Positions 36,681 through 48,900 of a stretch of DNA of 64,000 nucleotides are shown in pieces. The translations under genes were made by a program, and so were the position numbers. The stretch is from contig QEOQ01000180.1 in assembly GCA_010279815.1 (NCBI GenBank), forward strand, positions 1,523,214 through 1,587,213, given 5' to 3'. Below the pieces are notes generated by a model. That model saw only the letters and a program-made list of their open reading frames with translations. It had not been told where the DNA came from and made no database searches. The stretch is from Brachionus plicatilis. Its lineage: Eukaryota > Rotifera > Eurotatoria > Ploima > Brachionidae. The number at the start of each line of letters is the position of its first letter. Position 1 is the first letter of the stretch.

Positions 36681-39600
36681 GCATTTATTTTATTAATTAC
36701 TGAAAAAGAATTCTATTTCAAAAAAAATACAATTTATTATTAAAAATTAGCCTATGGTCTTAATAAATTTTTAAATCTAAGTAATTCGAAAAATTATTCT
36801 AATTAAAACAAGTTTTTGAAAAAGAAAACTTTTTTGTAAAAATTATTATATTTTTAATTAAAAATAATAATATAATTTTGTTTCAGGCTTCATTTTTTTA
36901 TCGAGTATAAAATATATAAAATTTGATGGTATATTAGAAAATAATTAAGGATATTTGAGTATTGAAAACTAAATACATTTTAAAAAGAACGTCTTACAAC
37001 CATTAAGCCACAATTTAAATGCTAAAATTTTTTTGTTGTTAAATTAGACTTAAATTAAGAATTTTTTTCTAAAAATATTGATTGAAAATTAAAAAATTCA
37101 ATTTAATTAAATTCTAAGTTAGAAGAATTTATTGAATGAATAAGTAATAAAATAGATTCAGAAATTAAATCTTATGACGATGTAATTTTTATCTTTTAGA
37201 TATTGTTTAGCAATTTTGATTCAAAAAAATATTTTTGCAAAGTTTGAATTATTTTAACATTAATTCATTTAATTATTCTGAAAAATCTTGTAAAATTTTT
37301 CCGTATCACTGATTTAGAATCAAAAATTAAAGCCAAACAGGCTTATCTTCTTGAAACAAACAGGCTTTCGTTTGACTAAAGTAGGTTTTAATTTTCTTGA
37401 AGGAAGGATTCATTTTGATTGTTCACAATTTAAATCATTGATAATATGCTCAAATTTAGCAAAAAACATCTTTTTTAATTTTTTTTAATTATTTAACAGT
37501 TTTTATTTTTTATTCGTTTATCTCAATAAAAATTTTCAGTTATTACTAGACTGAAAGGAATTGTTAAGTTCTATGCTAACCTTTCCTTTGAAAAAAAAAT
37601 ATGACAACCTCATCTCCTATCAGATGTATTTCAAGAATTCCTTGTCTGCTGTTCATTGGCCTTTTTTCCAATAATAACTTAGCAGCCTAAATAATTTATA
37701 ATTTTTCTTCATTATTATAAGGAATTAACACAATAAATTTGACTTTTATGTTAAAGATATTATCCCGTCAATATTAGTAAATGATTATTTTTAAATGATA
37801 AGATTACCAGTTTATATCGATTTAATTAATCAGTCTGAAGAAAAAAAATCGTTTGTATGGATATAAATGACATTATTTTTTATTTTTGATAATTAATTTT
37901 TTGAAAACTAGGCCATTATTTAAGATAATATAAAGTTAGAAAAAAGAAATTAGTAATTTTTTTCTAGCCTAATATATGATTTAGAGAAAAGCCTTGATTT
38001 TGGACTCAATTATTTGATTGAAATTTTAAATTTGTAATTATAAATTATGAAATTTCACCGATAATTGTAAAAAATTGTGTTAATCAAATTAGTGCTTGAA
38101 TAAATTTTGGATAGTTGATGTCATAGTTTTCAGAATTTTTATTTATTTATTTATAATTTTTTATCATATGAATGCAACTAGAGCTTGTTGAATCAGAAAT
38201 TTGATATCTCGATTTAATTTTTAACTTATTAATTTAAAGGTTTATTTTTATCAATTAATAACATTTAGGAAAAAAATATCCGTCCTCGTATGTATTAGTT
38301 GAACTCGAATGGCTAGTAAAACGGCTAGTAAATGTTAATATTCAGCTAGAATAGAAACTCATTTGATAAAGTTTAATTTTTTTTTTGAAAATTTATTAAT
38401 TATTTTCCATACATAATAAAATTTAACCAAATTACAAACATCGATTTGATTTTTATCTAAGTAATTTTTTTTTTCACGAAGGAATAAAAACTTTTAATTA
38501 AAGTGTTATTAATTGTTTATTTAGGGGGTAAGTTATTGCTTTCAAAAAATCGATTAAGAGCTAAATTTCACATTTTTTTGTTGACGAACAATTATCCAAA
38601 TAGATACAGACTTGGTGAATTTTTTTGACTGAGGATATCTATACAATTAAAAAAATTTATTTAAGCTGAAAATTGTTTGACACGGAAGAAAACTTGTCAT
38701 TTTATTGAACCATTATATCAAATATAATTATATGGCCAATATATAGACAAATTTAGACTATAATGCTTGAACAAGCAGGATGATTAAATAGTTTCTAAAT
38801 TGTGCCAAAATTCATTAAAAAGATAGAAAAAGATGGACTTCGCACAAAAATTTAGAATTCTTTTATTTTTCTATATTTTTGCTCTTAGTTTTTGTTTGGT
38901 TAGCTCAGTTTTATTAAATGGAAATCCTTCGGAAACATATCTAAAAAATTGATTAAATAAATTATCTTCCTGCTAATTATTCCAGTAAATCAAAGCTAAT
39001 TATCATCGAGGAAAAATTAGGTAAATAAACAGGTAAAATTGAAAAATAATTAGAATTAGTTTATTATTGTCAAGGCACAAAATAATTATCTAATGTTGCA
39101 AAAACATATTATAAAATGTAGCCTAGATTAAAAAGCTAAAATGAGTCGAAGGATTTTCAAGCACTTAATCACAAAATTGTAGAGACTATAAAATAGATAC
39201 AGATAAACTCCTACATTTGAAGCAAAGTCGAAGATTTAATTTAATTAAATTTAAAAATGGTTTTATTTTAGTTTGTTTGATTCTATTATAGTAATTAGAT
39301 TAAATCAAATTTTTGTTATGACTAGAATTAATTTCAAGGAAATTTATTGAGATCGATTTTGTTGAATATGCCATTTTTAATTTAAGTTAGCTTTGCATTT
39401 TTTAAAGTAAAATTATTAAAAATTTAAATTTTATGGAAATGATCTGAGCTATTTTCTTGAATAAAGTAGGCTCCTAGCCCTGACGTGTTTCTAATCCGAT
39501 GACACCTTTAAACGGTGCCAAAAACACTTGATCTAAAACTGGAAATTTTGATATGTAAGAAAGCATATTATGAGTAGCATGTTGATTATAATTTGAAATT

Positions 39601-40151
39601 TTTGTCTCAATATGGATAAATCAATAAAATTATTTATAACAAGTCAATAATTTTTTGAGTCGAATACAATTCGCGTAAATTATACGCTTTTTAATTTATA
39701 TCTGACTTTGAATCAGAAAGCTTTTTCTTTTTCTTTATTTTTATTCTGCATTGTTATCGCTGAATTTCACTAATTTTAAAAGCAAAATTAAATTTTATTC
39801 AAAATAAATTGTAGCTGAATATAAATCAAAATTAAGTTATCTTGATTTAGAATATTTTCTTTTTCTTTTCATCGGAGATAATAAATATTTTGGGAAGTAA
39901 AATGCCAATGAACAACTCAGTCAAAAGTAATATATAATCAATAGTTGGAAATTTATGTGTACACTCACCCAATTGCTCGGAAACCTTTAATTTTTACTTT
40001 ATGAAATTAAAATCCAAACTTATATGCAGCGCTCATTTGTATCCAGTTATTTAGGCTTAATTAATATTAATGAGCTAATAACTATTGTTTTTTGAGTATT
40101 ATTTTTTTCTAATCCGGTTCAGATATTTTATTTGTTTTTCTCTCAATTTTA

Positions 40152-40490
40152 TTGATTTTTCTAGTTAAGCAATCTTACGTGAGCCAAAGTAATGGTCTAC
40201 GCAGCCAAATAATTGCATTGGAACATTTGAGCCTGGTCTGGATGAGGCTCACTTGCGCCAACTATTGCCTTGATTCAATTGATCAAGCAAACATGGCACT
40301 TGATTCCTTCATGGCATGTTATCATCCAGTTCAGGCACTACAAATTCACTGGCAAAAGAAAACCAACAGAGTGCTCATTCACTCTCAGAATACTTAACCA
40401 CTTGTTAGACTTAAACAAGAACTCTGAATCAACATTTGAATCAAGAGTAAAAAAATTAAATACTAATGTGATCAAAAATAAATTATGAGT
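40152..40490 (+). pseudogene. GC-richer coding-like island, broken frame
   Basis: This block stands out from about 75-80% AT surroundings. Three frames each have protein-like stretches. One reads STQPNNCIGTFEPGLDEAH, LRQLLP and later GMLSSSSGTTNSLAKENQQS but contains three TGA stops within about 30 nt. The others are open for 72-81 codons, starting only at TTG- or ATT-type codons. This suggests a once-coding exon damaged by substitutions or frameshifts. No family was recognised. Confidence 0.3.
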
Positions 40491-40709
40491 TAAATTTTTT
40501 TTCCTCTAAAATTATGTAATTGTAAAAATATTGAGTACTAATCAAATCGATAGGTTTTAAAGTAGTAGCTCATGCAAAAGACGAACAATTTCCTCAAAAA
40601 TGATTAATCATGTGCTTAAATACAAGATAGATTCAATTCGTAACATTTCCATTAATTACGAAACACATAACATAAATCAAGTTAAATTTAATTTTGTTAA
40701 AACCTTTCA

Positions 40710-40746
40710 TCATATATATATATATATTTATAGAGAGAGAGAGAGA
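40710..40746. repeat. (AT)n-(AG)n microsatellite
   Basis: A run of AT dinucleotides, a short TTTAT spacer, then about seven AG units. Confidence 0.9.
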
Positions 40747-43700
40747 AATAATGAAGAATTTCTTGTTTAAACAAATTTACATTATTAGCTTGATGCAGAA
40801 AAAAATTTTCGTGAGTAGGTACCATCTAGCTATCTTTTGAGATAAATTTAAACAACATGAAAATTTTTATTAATTTAATTTAGACAAGTGTTCTCTTGAC
40901 TTAGAGCATTGAGGCGTTGGCAAATTTTTTCTATTTGAAGTCAATAGAGATCCAATTAAAGAGAATTATTGGGCTCATTGAAAAATTACTTCCGGCAGAG
41001 GCGCCACAAGGTATGCAACAATTAATCGGATTTCGGTGTTTCGAGTTTCAGCTTTAATAGTTTAATCGAAGTTTTGTTTCTTCTAGTTTCTCCAGTTGCC
41101 TGAAATGGAAACTTTAATATCGACAAAAAAATTATTTATTCCATTTCGTTACTTGTTTCTTTTCATGCTATATTTTTCTTTCTTTATATTTTTCTCTCGC
41201 TTTGCCCGGCTCCTAGTCAAATGAGTTGTTTGAGTAGCTTGAAATATGAGGAAAGAAACAAAAAATAAAGAAATTTCATTTATTTAATTTCAATATTATA
41301 AAAAAAAGAAATCATTAAAAATGTGTAGCAAAGTTATGGATTTTTGGCTCTTTCGTATCGCCTCTTGATACCATATATATATGATTAAAATTCTGATTAA
41401 TTTATTTCAAGTTATCATCTATTATCGATTTAATTAGATTTTTGTATAATTTGAAAATGAGCGATCTGGCATCTTGGTGCATTTTTGATTCCTTATCGAT
41501 AAAAATAATTGTTAAGCTGGTTGTTTTTTGTTGTTTTATTTTTTATGTGGCAAAACTTGTACTCTAGTTTATCTAGTATCTCTTGAGGCTCTCTCATTTT
41601 GTCACGGCATAACTTTTGTGAAATTTTTTGACATTTTAAAAAGCAGTTTTTTCACTGGGAATAAATTTTCTTGAGATAAATTCCAAATATGATAATCAAT
41701 TTTGCAGTGTTATTTTTATTTTTTTGGTTAGTTAAGAAAACATAAAAGCTAAAATGAAAATAGCTTCGAGCTTTAATTAGAAAAAATAAATTTTTTTCAA
41801 AAGTTTCATTCCAACTTCCGAACAATGCTAACAAAAAACTACACAACATTTGAATGTAATTAAAATCTTATCTTATTTTTATTGTTTTTCTTTATGATTA
41901 CAAAATCGTTTGGCAATGGATGTTACAAAAAAATTCTAATTTAATCAAATGAAAGAGTCAGATTAACAAAAATTTCTTCTTAATTTATAAATTTTTTCCA
42001 AAAATATCAAATTTGAGCGACAAGGCAAAAAGCGATCAGATCAATATGATTTTATCTCTGAATCTAAATAAGACCAGCAAGAAATATTGATATGAATGCT
42101 CAGCTGTTTATCTAGATAAAGCGTGCCATGATCCCATAAAAAAGGATTAAATTTGTTCTAAGATGCCTGAGAGTCTGATTCAGACTTATCCATTCCGATT
42201 GAGAAAATTTTCAGAATTTATCAGTGCTGCTTGTTTCTCACAACTAGTGTTTATTTTGCTCCAAGTATGACAGAGATAACTCGATGAGATCATTTAGGCA
42301 AACAAGATTCTACCATTTAAATCATTGTTTTAGCTCTGAGCCTACTCTAGCTTCAAGTTAATTAAATCTAAGCTCAGGCAGCAGGTCGTGGATTTGTTTA
42401 TGTGCTTTGCGTTTTAATTCGAAAGAATTAATTAAATTACATTATTATATTGAAGTTTAAAAAATAAAAAAAAAAGAAGCAAAGAACACGAATTTTGAAA
42501 AAAATTAAAATTAAAATTAAATAAATTTTCGAGTGCATATGGCACTTGTTAGTTTCATCAATCAAAAAAATATTATTTTGTCTTATAAGAGAAAAAAATT
42601 GATAGATTAACAGGAAAAGGCTATGAAGAAGTATGAGGATGGAAGTTTTCATGATTTTAAAGTGTTTTTTTGGCTTTGTAACAGATAGAAAATTTAGTTG
42701 ATTGTTGACGACTAATCAATTTATTAAATTTAGACAAAATTAAATAGCTCTGCATGATACTACCTAGTTTTAAGCTGTTCGCACGCCATCCTCATATATT
42801 TGCTATTAAATTTCGTATAATTTTGTTTAAAATTTGATTTTATTATCTCATATTCCCAATTTAATAGAGATCTCTTCACTCGGGATTTATCCTAAGCTCA
42901 GCTCTAGAAATTCATTTCTATTATTTTAGACTCAACTAAATTCGCTTCATGAACATGACTTTTAGTCGATTCAAAAATTAAAATAGGAAAAATGCTGATC
43001 CATCGATCAGAAATCGGAAAAACAATCAGCTAACTTTTAGAAAAAGTTGTTTTTTTTTTAAGGAAAAAATTTCATCCTGATCATAGATTTGATCAAGGAG
43101 GTTTCGTGGGCAACCAAAAGAATATTCTACCCTTACACGAAGCATATTATTTAAATGAATTTTGTGAGAATTTATTTTAAACAAATAGTCTAGATTAAGA
43201 AACTCATTAAAAATTTATTTTCGATAGTGATTGGAATATTTTTCTCATTTTAAGAGTCTTTGCATAATCAAAGATAAAAGGAAATTCGAATTTAAAAGGG
43301 CGCATGCAAAGCAATTACTTGATTCGTATTCCAAGCAAGCGTTAAGTGCAGCGCACCATATTTAAAAAATTTAAATCTAAAAATCTTCTTCTTGTGCTTT
43401 TTCCTTGAAGTTAGCAAAGTGGCATTCAAAACCAACTGATTAGGCATCAATTTTAGAAAAAATGAGGAAATATCATATTTTTCGAAAAGACAATTTTAGT
43501 CTATTTAGAGATTTTGAAAATTTTTTTTCAAAAATTATTTTGTTCACAAGCTTTTCGATTTCTAATTTTCAGTTAAGTTTTAGCATTAAATTTTTGCAAG
43601 TAGATTTTTAATATACAATAAACTGTAACCTCTAAATTTGTTATTTTTAGATTTATTTCAATTAAAAAATGTAATCTCAATAAAAAAAATTGTAAATTAA

Positions 43701-44779
43701 GTTCTTAATAAAATGATACCATTAGTTTTAGAATAGACTAATTTAAATTTTTTGCTGAGCAAAGTGTTTTGACCTTGTTTGATTACTACTCGACAACACA
43801 TTTGTCAAGAACCCATCTTAAAAACGCAGCATCCGTCTGAAATAAACTAAAAAACACATATTACCAAATTAATAGCACAAAAAATTCAGAACCAGTACGG
43901 ACGGATGTACAGAGAAAGACTGGTCAAATAATTTGCCAAGAAATGGACAGATTTGGATAAAACAAATCAAAGAAATAACAGTGTAAATGGGTCTAAAGAC
44001 TTGTAAAGATTTTAAGCTTTAAAGTGCTTAATAGTGAATAGATAATTTTGAAGTGGTTTTTATACAAAGCCTCAAATGAGACTTAAAAACATATTGAAGA
44101 GAAAAATATTGTTCAACAGAATTTATATTTATTTAGAAAAATAATTTAGTAATTTATCCAAAGCAGTTCTAAATGACACAATCTTTTTTTCAATCCTCTT
44201 GTAAGCAATTCATTCTAATGAATAAATTTTATTAAAAACTATTCTGGTGTTGTTGGTGCTTTGCACTTTAAAAAATATTAAAATTGTCCGTAAAAACAGT
44301 TCCTACTAAATTGAATTCGATTAAAAGATAAGTGTAGCATCTTTATTCACCAGGAGATCAATTAAATAATTTAATTAGTTTCCCAACACCGAGAGTCCTT
44401 GATTTTTAGTTTTTTGTTCTTTTTTTTTTTTTATATAAAAATTTTTGGAATTCCAACTTGCCTTGCTTAACAATCGATTTTAATCGTTTTGAACAAATTG
44501 AACGGATTTCATATGCTAAATCTATTTAAAATAAGTAATCGGCTAAATTAGCCAAAAAGAACAGATTTGTTCTAGATTAAACTTCTCCAAATTCAATTAA
44601 GCAACACCGATAAGTTTAGTACAAATTGGAGCGCCTGAGATTAAATTAAATAGACTTTATTTTTTGGCTCATTTTTTTGCTAACTTTTTAAATCTAAAGC
44701 CCATATTTTTCAAAAAAGCAAGAAAAAAAGCACTAAAAAGTATTTAAAAAAAGAAAAAAGCAGTGCATTTCAGAACTGA

Positions 44780-44887
44780 ATGAATACCAATTTGGCAACA
44801 ACCAACGAACCAACAGTGCTACAATTAATGCTCAGAACAAATCGAGAAATTCCGCAAGGCATTTATTTTCCATTAACCTTTAACTAG
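44780..44887 (+). CDS. Possible small ORF of 35 residues
   Basis: ATG to TAG, beginning MNTNLATTNEPTVLQLMLRT and ending GIYFPLTFN. Residue use is balanced (T, P, Q, R, G) rather than the K/N/F/I bias of chance frames here. It sits 1.1 kb upstream of the Shaw start, so it could be an upstream ORF in an untranslated exon, an independent micropeptide or chance. There is no supporting domain. Confidence 0.2.
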   Translation: MNTNLATTNEPTVLQLMLRTNREIPQGIYFPLTFN

Positions 44888-45949
44888 TTATCTTACAAAA
44901 AATTCGACTTTTTCTCTCAAAATAAGATTCATTTAGAGAAAAATAAAAGCCTGGAGGGATTTTGTTTTTTAGGTTAAAAGCAAGCACTTGGTGTAACCCA
45001 TGAACTCGACTTAATTAATATGGACCACGAATATGATCAGGCAAATACATACAAAAAAAATGCTCTTCGTGTCTTGGAATTTATTTGAATGAGCTCTTTT
45101 CTAAGTGATTTAAGTTCGAATAAATAACAAGATCTAATTTGTTTATTTATGTTTTGTTTTTGGTAATGTAGTTCGATTGAAATAGAATAAAATATAAAAA
45201 ATAATTTTTTATGAAGAAATCAATTCCTGATCTTATCTAGACATAAGTTTAATTAATGGAGTTCTTCTCCAACTTTTGCTAGTTGCATCAAAACCGTGTA
45301 GATTAAATCAATTAATTAGTTTATTTTGTTTTTTCCTCAAATCAATATGGCTTGAAATTTAGTTTATTTTTTTAAAAAGAAAAAAATAAATTTTTTGCAA
45401 TCAACTAAATCAAAATTTTAGCTCGAGCTTACATGGCAACAAGAAGAGTTGCGTGCGTAGGCTTTCTGGCTTCTCAGCATTTTTGTTTCATTTTTCTCTA
45501 ATCCGTTTTAGATAAATTTTGAATTTAACGCCTCATTATGGACTAGCAAAAATACCAATAATTCAAGTCTTCGCTTTGCCAAGGTATCAAAAATCAATAA
45601 AGTTATGATCGAAAAAAATAATTTAAATTCAATTAAAAAATTCACAAAAAAAGCAAATGTTTTTCTTACTACTCCGACTTGGTTCATATCAATTGTTCCA
45701 TAGTTTACCAAGACAAACTAATCACTAAACAAATACTAATAAATTACTACGAATATCACACAGCAACTAAAAGTAATCTTCCACATTCAGGAATCAACAA
45801 TTTTATTTTTCTGATAATTAGACTTATCAGAGAAAAAAAATTAAAGTTTATTACATAGTAAAAAAAATTTAATAAAAATTCATCCATATCGATTTTTTGC
45901 ATAAGACTACATTTAGAAAAAGAAACAACTTGCTTTTTTCTGGTATCAA

Positions 45950-48900
45950 ATGAGTGATTCGGATAACAGAGTCATTCTAAACGTAGGCGGAATTCGGCAC
46001 GAAACTTACAAAGCCACGCTAAAGAAAATACCAGCCACAAGACTGTCGCGTCTAACCGAGGCTTTGGCCAACTACGACCCCGTGCTAAACGAATACTTTT
46101 TCGACCGTCATCCAGGCGTTTTTGCTCAAATTTTGAATTATTATCGCACCGGTAAGCTTCATTATCCGACTGATGTTTGCGGACCGCTGTTCGAAGAGGA
46201 GCTCGAGTTTTGGTCTCTTGACTCAAATCAAGTTGAGCCGTGCTGCTGGATGACGTACACGCAACATAGAGACACCCAAGACACACTGGCAGTTCTGGAC
46301 CGCTTGGATCTGGATACTGAAAAATTGACCGAAGAAGACATTGCCAAAAAGTTCGGATGGGACGATGATCCCAAGTATATGAATGGAACTTTACCGTGGT
46401 ACAGACGGTTGCAGCCCAAATTGTGGCAGTTGTTTGATGAGCCCTATTCATCGAATGCCGCTAAAGTAAGCAATTATTTTGCTATTCCCTCCAGGACAAA
46501 AATTAAAATGCTAATAGTAAAATTATTGCCACTATTTTGGCAATAATTGAAGCAATTTAAGCAAAGGATTTAAATTATGGTTGTATTATTTGAGGTCTAT
46601 TTTACTAAAGATTAATTGGAAGTGAAAATAAGTTTTTTCTTTTTCAAAATGAATATTTTAGATGACGCCCAAAAAAGAAAATTTCAAAATTTTTTTTCTC
46701 TCTCAAACCATTATCTTAATTGTATCAAAATTTTCAAGTAATCAAGTATTATTTATTTTAGATTGAGCGATAATTAGAATCAGAAAACATTTGAAAAAAC
46801 AATCTTTGAATTCAATCAAAGAATGATTAAAAATTGGGTTTTTTTCAAGGAATTTTTTAAAAATTCAAATCTCTGACAATTCTCTTTTTTTGTTTTCTAT
46901 TCTTTCCATTTTAATTCTTCTTCGAAACAATTAGCAAAAATCAAATTTTTATTATACTTTAAACGGCATCTTGAAGTTGATGATCAATTCAATATATCAT
47001 TTCAATTCAAAGAGTTTATCACTTGATACTAAAATTAATCTTCGAATTAATTGAACAATTTTTTATGTATAATGCTTTACATGTTATGAAGATTTAAAAA
47101 AAAATCATTTTTAAATTTAATTTTAATTTTGAGTGCTAGAAACAAATACTTTTGAAACAAAAAATTTCAAAAAAACTCTACAAAAAATCAATTTAAAAAT
47201 ATTTAAATTAAAATATCGATTTTATCGATGGATTTAAAAAATATATTTTTTAATTATTTAATTTATTTAATCTACTAATTAAAATTATTTAAATAAATTT
47301 AAAGATTAATTTTAATATCTAAAGATAAACTCTTTGAATTGAATGATATTTTGAATTGATCTTCAACTTCAAGATGCCCTTTAAACCCGTATTATTATAC
47401 TGCTGACTTTGATTCATAAATAAGTGACCATCGATTCCATATTCAAACTGTCACTATTTTCATGATGAATGTAGTTAAAAATGTCCTTTTAAATAAACTC
47501 GAAAAATCTCAAATTATCTTGGGTTATAAACCAAAATGCGAACTTGGTCCTGCATCTAATTATAAATTAAAAAATTAAATAAAAAGTTTAAAATTTCAAG
47601 AAATTGGTTAAAGGCGCTGGTTAAAAACAAAATTTGAAATTATTCAAAATGACTTACAAAAAATTTTTTAATTAAATTTCTAATCATTTTAATAAAATAG
47701 TTGGAATAATGCATGCTTCAAAATCCACAAATTAAAGAATAACCCATGAATTATCTAACTAGCGTTTTTGGTAATTGAATGAGGACAGTTGTTTTAGGAT
47801 TTTTTTGAATTAATTTCTTTTTTAATTTAATTTGGCTAAAGTTAATTTGAGCTAAATTTCTAATCAAAGAAACTATTTTAAAAATAGAAAAAAGTAAAAA
47901 ATTAATTAATTGATTCTGGTTACAAGTATTTAATTTGTTGGATGTTAAACCTAACATTTATAAAAAAAAGAAAAGATTTTTTTCCTACAAATTAAAATAA
48001 TATCTACTGTGTCAATAAGAAATATGCTAGTAATTTTTCAATCTTCAACATAATTAATAGTTATATATCTTCAAATGTTTATTTGTAAATTTTACTCTAA
48101 AATTAATTGTAATGGATAAGTGTGATAAAAAACATAAAAAATTCATGGAGTTTCAAATTAAAAAAGGCTTTGTTGATGATTAATTTAAAAATATAATTGG
48201 GGCTTTTTAATTAATTTTTAAAATTTTTTAATTTGAATTTTTGAAATTAAAATAAAAATTAGTTGAAAAATGGAATAAAAAATAAAAATGATAGGAAAAT
48301 AAACAATTTGACTTGATTTAAATTCTATTTAGTTTTTAAATAATTAATTTTATTTTTTAATTAGAAATGTTAAGTTTTGTCAATAAATATTTTTTGATCA
48401 AAAAATGATACTTACGAAAATTTAGCTAAAAAAAAGCTTTTATAAACACAAATTCTAATATGCATGCAACGTTAATGCGTTTTTTCATTTTCCCAGAATT
48501 AAATATTTTCTATCTTTAGAGCTTTTTAGTCTAAACTTTCAATTAATTTAAATTTAAAATTTTTTTAAATTTTAAAACAAAAAAGCAATACTTGAATTTA
48601 AAATTAAAAAATTTATCCTAATTTTCTCAAAAAATTAGGTATCCAAACGGAAAAATCAAAACCAGTAAAAGCAACTCCGGGTGATAACCATTAATTGAAA
48701 AATATTTAAAGTGATCTTCTTTTTCTAACAACCCCTACTTTGCCTATAATTAACATTATAAGGACACATAGTATTACAAAGTATTATAAAATCTCCTGAA
48801 AATTTTTTTAAGGAAATTATAATAATAGATTAGATGGAAGTCACTCTAAGTTTTTTTGATAAATAGTTTTGTAATTAAAAAAAATAGTTTATTAAAATAT

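Larger units (their letters stand above)
36681..45949. other. Long intergenic region upstream of the Shaw channel
   Basis: Over 9 kb with no intact gene. It contains a decayed coding-like island (40152-40490), an AT/AG microsatellite (40710-40746) and a small open frame (44780-44887). Composition from about 40 to 46 kb is slightly richer in G+C than the rest, which may reflect 5' untranslated exons or control elements of the channel gene, but none can be pinned down. Confidence 0.45.

Noticed and set aside
40152..40490. Idea that TGA is recoded as an amino acid in this genome
   Set aside because: CCDC25, UBE3A, Shaw, TMEM8, the PRL genes and the protease are full length without any internal TGA, so the standard code holds.
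45972..46451. 159-codon open frame antisense to Shaw exon 1
   Set aside because: It lies exactly opposite a strongly conserved T1 domain and its product is Cys/Arg-rich without domain features. It is a shadow of codon usage on the other strand.
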